Assembly (NCBI GenBank): GCA_028456385.1
Contig: JALNQF010000385.1
Span: forward strand, 1 to 37,010
Source of the DNA: Ophiosphaerella korrae
Taxonomy: Eukaryota; Ascomycota; Dothideomycetes; Pleosporales; Phaeosphaeriaceae
DNA: 37,010 bases
Direction: 5' to 3'
The number at the start of each line of letters is the position of its first letter. The stretch's first letter is position 1. The position numbers were made by a program, and so were the translations under genes. This document shows, piece after piece, positions 1 through 12,707 of the stretch. The notes under the pieces are model-generated. The model was given only the letters and a program-made list of their open reading frames with translations, did no database searches and was not told the origin of the DNA.

Positions 1-3000
1 GTAAATAAGAATTAGTTTAGCTTAGCTTTTATTAGATTAGTTAGTAGTTTCTTATACTAGACTATCTATATTCTATAAGTAAGTATATAAGATATAGCTA
101 TACTAAGAGTTATACTTTAGTAGTTAATTACGCTCTTCTAGTTTATATAATCTCTAGGTTAAGGCTTTAAGCCTAGGGAACGTTGTTTTCTAAATCCTAG
201 TCTAAGTTAGGCTCTAGTTCTAGCTCTATATCTAGTTAGGGGTCGTATTTAAAGAATTAGTCCTCTATTTCTATATCTATTTTAGAGTCTATTACTATAT
301 AGGTAGCTATATAGTAGTTTATAGTATTAGTAAGTATTTTAGATCTAGTAGCTTTTATTTATTTATAAGTAGTATAGTCTAGCTTCTTAATACCTATCTT
401 TTTATAGCCTTAGTATAAAATTATTTTAGAGTTCTTAGTTTTAATTATAGTAGCCTTTTTACTAGTTAAGTATATTCTTCTAAATATACTTTCTAGTTAT
501 AGTTAATAGTATTTTAGTTCTTATAAAGTTATAGCTAGTTCTTCTTTAAAGTTTTATATCTACGCTCTTAGTTTAGCTCTTATAAGTACTAGAGTATAAA
601 GCTAAGTTTACTTAGAGCTTATATCTAGGTTATAATTATTTACTTTATTTTCTAATATTAAGATTATCTTTTAAAAATTAGTAGAGCTATTATAGATACT
701 AGAAGTAGTACTAGTAGCTTTTTTAAGCTAAAGTTATAGCTTTTTTTAAAAGTAGATATTATATAGCTATAGGTTCTATTATAGTTTAAAGCTAATATTA
801 TTAAATTTAGAGAGGAATTTAGCTTATACTAACTAAGTAGTTTTATAGATTAGTTAATCTAGTCTAAATTTAGCTATTTCTAAAGTTTTATAACGTACTT
901 CTCTTAATCTTACTATATCTATATTACTAAATTAGTAAAAAAGTATAAAGAAATATATAAATTCTTTTTAGTATAAGTAAGTAATACTATTTAAAATAGT
1001 AAGGTATAGGTAGGCTAATCTTATATAGTAGTATATAATAATATTAGCTTAGGTTTATAAGCTAATATATTTTTTTTCTATTAGTAATAAAGTAATTATA
1101 TATAAACTAGATAAAAGATATAATATCTATATAGCGTCTTTTACTTAAAAAATATAGAAGTTTTATAAAGTAGTCTTCTTGTTTTTTATACTAGTAAAAA
1201 TTAAAGGCTAGCTCTTAAATACTAGTTAAGAAAAAAATTAAAGTAAACTCTTTTCTATTAAAGATATAGTAGCTTACTACTAGTACTTAGGGTTTAAACT
1301 TTCTTTTAAAGAAGCTAGGTTACTAGCTTTATAGTAAGATCTTAGTATAAAGTAGTTTTATATCTTTCTATACTAGTATATTAAAGTTAAAAGTTTTTAG
1401 CTTAGTTTATTTAGCTATTAGGTTTTCTTAGTACATTACTACTTTATATAAGTAGTTATATTTTACTATAGCTTTTTCTTATAAAGCTTTATACTAAGTA
1501 GCTCTTTAACTTAAAGTATTATATTACTCTATAATATTGTTATAGTCTAGTAGTAATTATACTAAGTATTCTTAGAGTTAGGCTAATTAGTTATCTTATT
1601 AAAAGAGTTATTTATCTACTTTATTTACTTTAGCTATAAGCTTCTAGTTTTATTTATTTACTATATTAATTATACCTTATATCTACGTATTTATAACTAC
1701 TAAGTATAATACTATTCTAGCTAAAGTAAACTTTTTAAGAGATAAGTAATTACTAAGTTTATTATCTTTAATTCCTTAGTATAAAGTTAGTAATAGAGTA
1801 TAAAATAAGAGTTAAAGCTTAGTAAACCTAGTAAGTAATTTCTTAAGTTTATTCTAAGATATAAACACTATTCCTAGTAGTAAGTCTTTATTAATTATAG
1901 TATTTAGTAGTAAATTATCTTTTAGCTCTTCTAGGTTCTTTAGCTTAGGTATAAGCTAGAGTAATAATACTTAGCTAATATTTAGTTAAGTATTATTAAT
2001 TAAGTTTTTAAATATAGTTTAGTTATTAAAAGAGACTTTAGTAACTAGTCTATACTTTAGGAGGCTACTTTAGTTAAAAGAAGTAGAGTTTATATCTAGG
2101 TTAAATTCTTCTATAATAAGTTAGTTAAGAGTAGTTAAGTTTATTATAGAACTATTAGCTAAGAAAGTACCTAGTACTTATTAGAGAATTATATTAGGTT
2201 AGAAATTTAGTTTACTAAGTAGTCTTAGCTAAATAAAAGATTTAGAGTTTATTACTTATTTTCTTTTATTTTTCTATAGAAAGGTCTTAAGATATTATTA
2301 GAAGTTACTTAGTACTTTTTTTATTAGAGTAGTTAGTATAGTAAGTTTTTAAGTCTATTTTTCTAGAGACTTAGTTCTAGCGTATATTTTATAGATTTTT
2401 TATAGTATAGTAGCTCTAAAGCGTTCTCTTAGTTCTTTACTAAATCTATAGTTTACTATTTATAGTATATCTTTATCTTATAAGTATACTTAGTTTAAGT
2501 AATAAAGAGGTTATAAGCTAGTATTATTTTAGTTTAAGAAGCTAGCTTTTAAAGAGATAGAAGATTTTTTATATAACTAAGTTATAGTATAATAAGCTAA
2601 GTTATAGTAGTTATATACTATATTAGTACGTTTAGCTATTAGTTTATAGAGATTTAAATCTTTAGTACTAGCTAGTAAAAGTTTTCGTAAAGTCTAAGGC
2701 GCTTTATTACTTAGTTCTTATAAATTAAGTACTAGTAATTTATATAGGTTTAGAGGTCTTTTCTTTCTTTAGTACTACTACTTAGGTTTAATACCTAGTA
2801 TAAGTACGCCTTTACTTAAGTATATATAGTAAGTATAAGCTAAAGCTTTATAACCTATAAAGTAGTTAAACTACTTTTCTTTAGTATATATTTCTTTCTA
2901 AAATATTAGTACTAGTACTAGTAAAAAAAAGAGTACTAAAAACCTTAACTAGAACTATAATATAGTAAACTTAAAGGGCTACTTAATACGCTATAGCTAA

Positions 3001-5329
3001 GGTAAGATCTAATTCCTAGTAGTATAGTTCTTTTTAGCTAGCTAAACTTAATTAAAAGTTAGCTATAATTAGCTATTTTATAGTAACTCTAGTATAAGTA
3101 AAAAAGCTACTAGTATAGTTCTAGGTTATAAAAAAGCTTATAAAAGTAAAATATTTATAGTAATCTACTATTATATAAAGTAGACTTTATATAAGATAAC
3201 TTAATAAAGTAGTTTTAATAATTAACTAAAAAGAGTAAATAGTAAATAAAGCTATATAAGAAAGTACTAGGTATATATACCTAGTAGTTTACTTAGTACT
3301 AACTAAAAGTAAAAATATAGTTAAATATTAGTAAGTTATAAACTTACAAATATTAGTATAAAAATAAGAGATATTAATAATAACTTTCTTATAAGTTATT
3401 TATTATCTACTTATTTAGTAATTTTAAATAGAAAAAAGTAGTACCTTTATTATATAAGCTAAACTTACTAAATAGATTACTAATCTATTTATATAATAAA
3501 GATAAAATAACTTCTAATTTTATTTTTTTTATTTTTTTTCTAAATTATTTATAATTATTAATAAACTTCTTAAAATTTAAACTAAAAGTTAACTTAATTT
3601 ACTTTTCTAAAATATTTTATTTTACTATTACTACTATTTTAAAAAGAAACTATAGATCTATTAAAGCTACTATAAATTAAATTAGAAAAAAAATTATAAT
3701 CTACTCTCTATTACCTAAGAAATAGAAGGGTTAGTTACTAGGTTAAAATTAAGAGAAAAAAGATAACTAAATAGAGACTAAATAAGAAAACCTAAAATAA
3801 CTAATAAGAGTTTATTATTTTAAAATAATATTAATATCTCTATTACTATTTTATAATATTTTATTAAGTAAAAAAGTTATATTTTTAATATTTATTACTA
3901 GTAAAAAGCTCCTAATTTATAAATAAAATACTAAAAATTATATTACTATTATAATAAGTAACTAAGAAAGCTAAAAAAAAATAGTAAGATTTATATTAAA
4001 AAATATATATTTTAAGATATATAAATATATTAGGCTTAAATATTACTAAAAAAAAAAGTAAAAAAAGAGTTAGTAAAGAAATAGTTATAATAATAAATAG
4101 AAATTAGTTTAAAAAAGTCTTAATAAACTAAAATATTCTATTTCTAATCTATTTTACTTTCTTATTAATTATATTATAATTACTAAATTTTTAACTATTA
4201 TATTATATTAAAAAAAATCTAAGTATAGAGAGCTATTAGGATATAAAGAAGATTAAACCTAGAGTTTATTTTAGATATAATTAATCCTAAATCTTCTAAT
4301 TTTACTTACTATATTAATATAGTATATAATAAGTATATTAAAAAGTATATTTAAAAGAGAAAGTTATATAACTCTATTTTACGTAATTTTTTTATAAATA
4401 GAAAAGAACTTATTAATAGAACTTTAATCTAAGGCTATAGATTACTAAGTAAGATACTAAGGTATAAATATTTATAAAATATTTAATAAATTTATAAAGC
4501 TTTTACTTTTATTAATTTATTTAAGTAATATAAGTTAAAACTTATTTATTATTAAGCTTATATTCTAGATCTAAATTCTATTATAAAAGTATAAATTATA
4601 TTAGAAACTAAACTAATTAAAAGATATAAATTTTTTTTTTGAAATAAACTACTTTTATATTAGTAGAATCTTTAAAAATAAGAAAATAATAATAATAAGC
4701 GCTTATATATTAAGAATCTATAGATAACTATATATTATATAAAAAAAAGTATTATTATAAGTATATACTAAGTACTTTGTATCTTACTAATTATTAATAC
4801 TAAGGAGTTAGAGCTATTTAATATAAGTTAAAATTAAAAGTTTAATTTTATACCTTTTACTAAATATTAATACTTTTAATAATTCGATTTACGTATAACT
4901 AAACTATATTAATATTTTTAAATATATCTAACCTATACTAGAAAAAATAAAAAAAAGTTACTATAAATAAAAAACTATAAAGCTCTAAAGTAAGTTTAAA
5001 AAAAAGTCCTTAAAATAGTTTAAATCCTAGCTCTAGTAGGCTTAGTAATTAAAAATCGTAATAAGTAAAAAGAATATACTAGATTTTCTCTTTAATATTT
5101 CTATCTACTTTTATTTTTAGCTATTATATTCGTTACGTTACTACTAGTTAAAAACGATAACTTTTTTTTAAGCTTTTTTTTCGTATTACTCTACTAAAGT
5201 TACTTTATACTCTAATCTATTTAATAAACCTTTAGTAAGTTAGTTCTATACTTTATTTATATCTTCTAGTTTTTAAATTAAACTAAATATATCTATTAAG
5301 TATTAAGGGTTTTCTTTCTTTATAGTAGT

Positions 5330-5500
5330 TGTTGCGAGATACAAGCTTAGGAATAAGTAGGAGATAATTATTAATTAAAGAGCTATCTAAGCTAGGCTAC
5401 TTGTATATAGTAGAGTAGCTCGAACAGCTTATATAGCTTACTTACTACTATAGGCTTACTTAAATCGTATAGAGCGAAGCTCTAACTTAAGATAGCAGTT
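5330..5500. repeat. Less-mutated island inside the RIP block
   Basis: This short stretch keeps several CA and TG dinucleotides and more GC than its surroundings. It begins TGTTGCGAGATACAAGC and ends near GATAGCA, so a TG...CA span of about 168 bp can be drawn, as for a small solo LTR. However, the flanking 5-mers (gtagt and gttaa) do not match as a target duplication. It also holds a small perfect hairpin (AGAGC-GAA-GCTCT near 5471). It is probably a later insertion or a single-copy fragment that escaped RIP; its identity is unknown. Confidence 0.3.
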
Positions 5501-6230
5501 AATATAGTAGTTTAAATCTTTATACTTAATATAACTTTAAAAGTCTAAACTTATACTTACTATATTATTCTAGTACTAAAGTTTTATATTATTCTAAAAT
5601 AGTAGTAAAAAGGTTTTTTAAAATTCTAGCTTTAATATAAAAAGTATTACTAACTATAAGTTTACTATAGCTTATAAAGTTTATAAATACTTAATTATTT
5701 TAATTTAACTTTTTATAACTTAGTATACTTTTAGTAGCTAGATAAGTTTTTAAGCTTTAGTATTTAGGTTATTTATAGCTATAAGAGTAATTACTTAGAG
5801 TTTTATTATTTTATAGTATTTTATAAGATTATTAACTTCTAATTATATAACTTCTATTTTTAAAAGTATTTAGACTTTTTTTTTTCTTTAAGTTTAGTTA
5901 TAAGAGTTAAGTATAAGCTTTATATTAAAAAGCTTAAATATTCCTTTAAGTATTATATATAGCTATTTCCTATAGCTTATAAGCTTTAGTATATTTATAG
6001 TTTTCTTAAAAGCTAAGTTAAAATATTTTACTTATAAGTCTCTCTATACTAGCTAGTTAAGGTATTTCTAGATTATTTAAAAGTTAAAGTCTTTTATATT
6101 TTTATTATTTAGGTTATATTTATTAACGACTTTTTATAAGTAGTACTTATTAAGTCTTTTTACTAAGTAGTATATCTTTATAGCTTCTATAATTATTTTT
6201 ACTTTTTAGTACTTTATAAACTAAACGTAA

Positions 6231-6311
6231 AAGTTATTTAAGTAGTTTTAGAAAGAGAAGTTATTTTAGTAGTCTTAGAAAGAGAAGTTATTTAAGTAGT
6301 CTTAGAAAAAG
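6231..6311. repeat. 27-bp tandem repeat, 3 copies
   Basis: Three consecutive 27-bp copies start AAGTTATTT and end near AGAAAGAG (6231-6257, 6258-6284, 6285-6311), with a partial fourth. Copies differ at one or two positions each. The unit is a multiple of three, so it could be a remnant of a coding minisatellite, but there is no open frame now. Confidence 0.8.
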
Positions 6312-7260
6312 AAGTTATATATAAGTAAGTATTACTATAGCTAGGTTTAGAGTACTTCTTTTATTTCTTCTTATTATACTTTATTAGACTTTTAGAACCT
6401 ATTTCTTATTACTTCTCTAACTTTTACCTAATCTTTAGCTTTCTCTACTTCTATAAACTTAGTTATACTTTATTTAATAATATCTTTTCTTATTTTATTA
6501 CTAAATATAATAATATAATAGATTTAGTCTTTAATAAGATATTTATAAAAAATTACTTATTTCTTAATACTATCTAAAAACTTTATTATATTAGTACTAG
6601 TAAATATAAACTTCTTATCTATAAATAGGTTTTATTTACTAATATATACTTTACTATTCTATTTTACTATTATTTTAATAGCTACTATAAGCTAGCTAAA
6701 TATTTCTAAAGATATTTTAATTATTAGTTAAAGTATACTTATACTAGTAAAGCTATTATCTATTATTAGTATATAAGTTCTTTTAAGTATATTTTATAGT
6801 CTTTTAAGTATTAAGTTTAAAAGTTTAAAGTTATATAAAGAAGTTCTTAGCTAGTAAAAAGATAGTTTTAGTATAGTCTTTTTATTTAATAATAGGTTAG
6901 ATTCTATAGCTAGGATTATTTTCTATAATATTCTCTCTTTTACTATTCTTTTATATATTTTTTATCTAAGATTATAGTATACTATTTACTACTACTAGCT
7001 ATTTTTTTTACTATACTACTTACTATTCTTTTTATCTTAATAATTTTCTTAATAGTTATTTTTTATTTTAATATTTTATTAGTTATTAATACTTTTACTA
7101 GCTATTTACTAGGTACCTAAAAGCTTATTAGAAGTTTCTCTAATATTTCTTATTTATTAGCTTCTTTATTTTTAGCTAGTTATACTACTAGCCTCTTATA
7201 CTACTTATATCTTCTTAAGTCTTAAGTACTATATTTTTATAGTATATTCCTATTTTTTAT

Positions 7261-7510
7261 ATTTATACTTATACTTATACTTATACTTATTTTTATTTCT
7301 ATTTCTATACTTACCTATTTTTATACTTACTTATACTTATACCTATACTTATTTCTATTCTTATACTTATTTTTATTCTTATACTTATTCTTACTTATTT
7401 TTACTTATTTTTACTTATTTTTACTTATTTTTACTTATTTTTACTTATTTTTACTTATTTTTACTTATTTTTACTTATTTTTACTTATTTTTACTTATTT
7501 TTACTTATTT
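7261..7510. repeat. ACTTAT / TTACTTATTT minisatellite
   Basis: From about 7261 the sequence is a degenerate ladder of ACTTAT-type hexamers and their variants. From 7391 to 7510 it becomes twelve perfect head-to-tail copies of the decamer TTACTTATTT. There are no spacers, so it is not a CRISPR array. It looks like slippage within the already AT-rich block. Confidence 0.9.
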
Positions 7511-8770
7511 TTATTCTTTATATAATAGTATATAAGTTAGTATTCTTAAAGCTAAAAGTTATAAGTTTATATTTTATATTAGTTACTATTTATTATAGTA
7601 TTATATACCTAATATAAATCTAGAGCCTAAGAGCTTATTAGTCTTAAAGAGCTTAAACTTTATTAGCTAAACTAACTCTAAATATTATTTATACTCTTAT
7701 TAATTAGATTTTATAACCTAAAGGCCTCTTATTAGTTACTTTACTACTTTTCTTCTTTTATCTTAGTAGCTCTTCTTTATAAGCTTTTAGTACTTATATT
7801 TCTTTAGTAACTACTTACTTTCTTTTTACTATTCTTTTTTTATAGTACTTTACTATAATAGTATAGCTTTAAGTATAGCTATAAATTCTCTTTACTATAA
7901 AATAAGTAAGATATAGAAACTATATAGAGCTTTTTAAACTTAGAAGATTATACTTTTCTTTTAATATCTTTTTAGTATCTTTATATAGATCTCTTATTTT
8001 ATTATAGTATAAATAATAGTATTAGTTATATTATACTATTTTAGTTTAATATTAAACTAAGTTACTTAAAGCTAAGCTAAGTTACTAGTAGGTTAGGAGT
8101 ACTATAGTAGTAGCACGAAAGATTAAATTATAGTAAGAGAGTATATTAATAAGTAGAGTAATTACTAACTACTTAGTAATTCCTCTAAAGAGCTTATATA
8201 CTCTTTTCTTAGGGCTAGCTACTTTAAACTAACTTAAGATAAAGTAATTTCTAATATTTAAGGTTATATTTAGTAGTAATAGCTATAAGTATTTAAAAAG
8301 AGTACCTAGCTAGTATTATAGTATTTATCTTTTATACTATAATATTTTATTACTAGTCTCTTTATAAAAAAATTAAGCTTTATATTTAATAAACTACTAA
8401 TAATATATATTAAGTTTATATATATATATATATATATACTTATATATAGTCTAGTATCTACTAGCTAGTATACTAGATTAGTTTAGCTAGTACTTTAGTC
8501 TATAATCTTAACTACTAGTAGATAGTTAGGTAGGCTAACTTAGCCTCTATAAATAGTTTGCCTATTAGATAGTAGTCTAGGTTTATGTAGTATAAAGGTA
8601 GTAATAGGAGATAATTATAATAAGGCTTTAGGCCTTTAGCAAGTATCTTTTTTATCTTAGCTTTATCTATAAGCTCTCCTTAATATTTTCTAAAGTTACC
8701 TACCTAGGTACTAGCTATAAAAGCTACTACTTGTAGTATAGTTTTAGATAAGTTATAGTTATTATAGCTA

Positions 8771-9559
8771 GGTTTGAGGAAGCATATAGAGGCATTGCAA
8801 ATAAGCTTGATCTACTAGGACGACACGACTCGGAAGTGGACGCCATGCAGTTAGTTTACGACTCGTTGTGCGTGGAGTCCAACGGGAAATGGATCATGGT
8901 ACTGGACAGCGTTGACGACATTGATACCTTTTTTCGTCGACAGAGGGCCAAAAGCAACTAGCCACATACCTTCCTCAAAGCAGCAGCGAGTCGATCTTGG
9001 TGGCCTCACGGAGCAAATATGCTGCTGCTAGACTGTCAGGAGGATATAATCGAGTCAAAGAAGTTCTCACGATGGACGAGGCACAGGCCCTTCAACTTCC
9101 TCACAACAAGCTCCAGGATCCTTCTAAGAAAGAGAGTGAAAGAGAGCGCTTGGATGCATACCTCTTATAATCAGCCGAGCTGGTGCGTACATTAATAGAC
9201 AAGCACACATGACAACTGCTGGGTATTTGAAAGAGTTCCACACCAGTAGCAAGAAAAAACAAAGCCTATTGAATTGGGAAGTAGGTGATTTGCGACGAGA
9301 TACCAGTTCGTGAAACTCAATAGGGATGACGTGGCAGATGTCCTTCGAACGCATCTGACAGGAGAGCCTGTCAGTGGCTGATCTACTATTGCTAATGAGC
9401 TTCTTTAATCCTCAAAGTATCCCCAACGCAATATTACGGCAATAAAAAGGTGGCAAGGGCAAGAAGCAGATCACAGATGAATCTCCCTATGAGGGAGATA
9501 CTGACATCAAATTCAATGATGATTTAGACCTACTGTAGGCATATCATCTTGTAGGAACT
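8771..9559 (+). pseudogene. NB-ARC (STAND/NLR-like) domain relic
   Basis: Conceptual translation, with frame changes, reads like the nucleotide-binding half of a fungal NB-ARC-TPR protein. A segment FEEAYRGIANKL opens the readable part. WIMVLDSVDD (about 8890-8919) is a good Walker B. ILVASRSKYAAARL and the following GGYNRVKEVLTMDEAQAL resemble the sensor and ARC region. A TAG after KSN near 8960, a frameshift near 8965-8975, and TAA/TGA stops near 9167, 9210 and 9230 break it. The P-loop is not visible and would lie upstream inside the RIP-mutated block. The last part (to about 9540) carries winged-helix-like text with several stops. Such proteins act in fungal nonself recognition; this copy is dead. 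Confidence 0.8.
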
Positions 9560-10943
9560 ATGGCAGATCTAGGAATGTATGAAGTACATGCGCTAGTACA
9601 ATTCTGCACGCGGCTATGGCCAGCGACTTTTGCTGATAAGGACCAATGGGAGCAAGAGTTCGTTGAGCTCATGGCACAAGAGTTTCCGTATGCCAGGTAT
9701 GATAATTGGGATAATCATCAGCAACTCGTCCCTCATATTGAGCTTTTATTCATCAATGAGCCAGCAGGTGAAGCGACGTTGATAGCGTGGGCACATGTCT
9801 TGGCCAAAACGGCGGGCTATATGTGGTCACGAGGGAACTTTCGAGCAGGCAAGGAACTAATGTTGAAGGCAGTTCCAGTTCAAGAGAAGATACTGGGACG
9901 AGATCATCAAGAAACGTTACGCAGTCTCGAGATGTTGGCGACCATAGTCGACGGTCTTGGTGATCCTAACGACGCCGCAGTCATTTTTCAGCGGGTGCTC
10001 GCAGTTCGAGTTCGAACAGTAGGTCAGGGTCATGAAGAAACGCTGGCATATGTCACCCGTCTTGCAAGAATATTGAATGAGCTGGGAGAATACAAAGAAG
10101 CCGAAAAACATCATAGAAGGGTTCTTGCGATTCAAGAAAAGTCACTCGGTCCCGATAACGAAGTAACACTGACTAGTGTGAGCGGTTTAGCAATAACATT
10201 ATAAGCTTAAGGATATTACGAGGAGGCCGAGAAGCTTAGTCGACGGATGCTAGAAGGAAGTATCAAGAATCCAAAGGTGCAGGAAGTCGAAAAGCTCAAG
10301 ACGAAAAACATACTGGCTGTCGTGCTACGCTGTCAAGATAAAAACGAGGAGGCGGAACTCCTTTATCGTGAGGTAGTAGAAGGAAGGAAGATACATCTTG
10401 GTAAAGATCATCCCTCTACATTGAAAAGCATGAGCAACTTATCATTGGCACTAGCAGCGCAAGGCAAGTATATGGAGGCTGAGACACTTACCCGAGAGGT
10501 GCTACTAAGTTGGGAAGAGAAGAATTCCAATGGCACCCACCCCACTATTTTGGCATGCATGACAAACTTAGCAGTTATACTACGAGACCAGGAGAAGTAC
10601 ATTGAGGCTGAAGTTCTTAACCGCCAAGCGCTCGAAGGATCATAAAAGCTACTAGGCAAGAGCCACCCTGATACATTGTGGAAAGCCAATAATTTGGCAA
10701 GTCTCCTGGGCGATCTGGGTCGGTACGAAGAAGCAGTTGAGTTATCTCAGCTCGCTTGTAATGGGCTTGAAAGTGAACTCGGTCCTCAGCATCCATGGAC
10801 TATTTCCTGCCGCGATAATTTTTCTAGTTCTCCAGGAGATGGCAAAGCAAGGCCAATCAAAAGCGGATAGAAAGGGATCGTTGTATACGCGTTTGAAAGC
10901 GCGGCTCCGTCCTAAAGCCGGCAGCTCGTCAAGCATTTCCTAG
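9560..10943 (+). pseudogene. TPR (kinesin light chain-like) region of the same relic
   Basis: This is the C-terminal half of the NB-ARC gene: tandem ~42-residue TPR_10/TPR_12 units with the typical text EEAEKLSRR...LGPDHPxTL. Three open pieces survive (9560-10204, 10247-10645, 10676-10870). The piece breaks fit RIP: at 10202-10213 two in-frame TAA codons stand where neighbouring TPR units have Gln (LAITL-stop-A-stop-GYYEEAEK), and at 10643 a TAA precedes KLLGKSHPDTL. All are explained by CAA to TAA. The final ~70 residues continue in another frame (to 10943), implying an indel near 10820. Pieces could still be transcribed, but an intact receptor is not encoded. Confidence 0.85.
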
Positions 10944-12707
10944 AGAACTTGTGTCAAAGAATATTGGGTATCAATGCCTGAGGTCGTCTATCTTGTATAT
11001 CTTGAGAAGCAATTAGGTTCAAATGAAATTGTTTGAAGAAAAACATATTCATATCCAAAATACTCGCTGTGCCAATGCTCAGTTGTATACAACTGTCAGA
11101 TTTGAGCAAGTTATTGCAGGTTGGTAACGGAGGTTGATAAAAGGCTTTTTCGTAACGGCCATGTAAGGACCTTGTTGGAGGTGGATACTGAAGCTTTCAG
11201 AAAAGACTAATTTCAGATGTATCACGTATGACCTGATTGAGAAAAGTGATTGATTGATTGTATTGAGTAGAACTAAGTTGATTGAGTGCTCTATCTATCA
11301 TCTACCCTCCGGCTGTTCTTGATAACCTTTGTGATGCCCTTTAATTTCTCTCATACTCAAGGGTTGCCCTTTGTTGAGCTGGCGCGTTGCCTGATTGCGG
11401 TTCTCCTGTCAAAGGGATGCGCCGCAGCTGAATTGGTGCGTCGCCACAGATTCTGGGTGTTCCTGGAATCTGCTTGATTGGCTCGCTTGCAGCGTCACAT
11501 CTGACAACAACTTTGATGTACCTAGATACTCCCATTGGCCTAGCAGAGTTTGAATCTAATGGGAAAAGGTGCATAAAGGATAAACGTGCCAACACTTTTG
11601 AAAAGATATGATTTGAGGATAATGAAAATCAGCATATGGGTGTCCCATCAACGTGCGATAAATTGTACACTGCCTACTCACAAACAAAAGTGACAGATTT
11701 CGGCGACAGCTGAGTACCCAACATTCATGGGCGATTGCACGTCGCGAAAGTATCATAGATATAAAAAACCAGGCAAAGCGAGGGAAGTTCCACCAGGGAG
11801 GTAAAGCTTGTTGCATTTGCATTTGCAAGCGCGATTTCTCAGGAAAGCATAACGAAGTTTCAGCTTCTCCGAGGTTTTCCAAGGGAGGCTGTCACGAAAA
11901 AGATGTACTCTACAGATAAACACTCTAGGGTAGATTAATGTTACTTCCCGAACCCTTGTTCAAGCATACAGTCTGCCGGAAATTGGCATCTCCACCGGCC
12001 AGCTCGAAAAGCTACAGTACCCACTTCGCATTCAGATACGTTCGTCCTCAGGTGAGCCATGCATGACTGCAACCCATCGTACGGAAGCATGTGAGCGTTC
12101 AAATCTCCCGCCAATGGGTGCCATGCTGCGCTCATGACAGCCGAGCGGCTACTCCCGAGCAAACGGTATACCAGCAGGGTACTTGAATCGGCCCGTGGGA
12201 ACGAACGCCACCAACCGCAATTAAAGTCGTGTAGCAGCTGTCGTAAGAATGATGGCAAAGGGCGAGAAGATGCATGTTGAGACCCGCTCGGTTGGTATGG
12301 TTTCGCGAGACCCGTCGTTCTGTGTTTGTGTGACCGTGATTTGCTCTATGAATAGGCTCTTGACTAGCAAGCCATTGGAATAAGCCTGAAACTGTGATTG
12401 TCGGTATGGCATGGTGATGGGGCACGCTGAGCCAGTAAGTACTGCGCTGCTGACCGGTAGGCGTTGTAACGCGTAAGGGTTTGCGTTCATGGAGATAGCT
12501 CGACCATTCCTTACCGAGGAGTATATTAGTATTATTAGTATATAGTCTGTTGAAGGTAATGTAGAGGTAGGATAAAATGTAGTGATAGGATAAAATCGCT
12601 TGTGGACTGTTAGCCAGCGTCACACCGCTGAGAAGGGACATATTGGCATCGCCCAAAGTAGCCCATATATAGCTGCATGCTTTGCGTCTATTTACTGTGT
12701 GAATATG
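10944..12707. other. Gene-poor interval
   Basis: No gene with a recognisable product is seen in about 1.8 kb. Open stretches on the minus strand (11941-12258 and 12132-12656) have no recognisable motif, low-complexity N-termini and mutual overlap, so I do not call them. The interval holds one copy of an ~85-bp dispersed repeat (11765-11849), a short TTGATTGATTGATTG run near 11245, and a doubled TAGGATAAAAT at about 12570-12596. Confidence 0.6.
11765..11849 (+). repeat. Dispersed ~85-bp repeat, copy A
   Basis: This segment aligns by eye over its whole length with 26577-26663, with one or two small gaps and roughly four of five bases matching. Shared landmarks are AGG(C/T)AAAGC(G/A)AGGGAA, TTGCATTTGCA and GGAAAGCA. 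Several differences are C/T or G/A, with copy A in the unmutated state. Both copies lie beyond the 3' side of TPR-type relics. Confidence 0.6.

Larger units (their letters stand above)
1..8770. repeat. AT-rich, RIP-saturated gene-free block
   Basis: The whole stretch is built from TA, TAG, CTA, TTA and AA/TT words, and CpA and TpG dinucleotides are almost absent; the first 180 bases contain neither. This is the footprint of RIP, which turns CpA into TpA on either strand of duplicated DNA. No open frame of useful length was found on either strand. Strand composition shifts along the block: roughly 1-3100 and 5500-8000 are T-rich on the + strand, about 3150-5100 A-rich, which suggests several mutated elements in different orientations. 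The parent elements, probably transposons, cannot be identified by eye. Composition turns normal abruptly at about 8770. Confidence 0.9.

Noticed and set aside
7391..7510. Regular 10-bp repeats that could suggest a CRISPR array
   Set aside because: Copies are head-to-tail without spacers and lie in eukaryotic RIP DNA; this is a minisatellite.
1..8770. Attempts to read reverse transcriptase or transposase text in the AT block
   Set aside because: RIP has removed too much information; any reading by eye would be guesswork.
9124..9354. Minus-strand frame opposite the NB-ARC relic
   Set aside because: The plus strand carries the readable NB-ARC text; the minus frame has no motif.
12132..12656. 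174-codon open frame on the minus strand
   Set aside because: No recognisable motif, overlaps another frame, starts in low-complexity text, and has no splice or context support.
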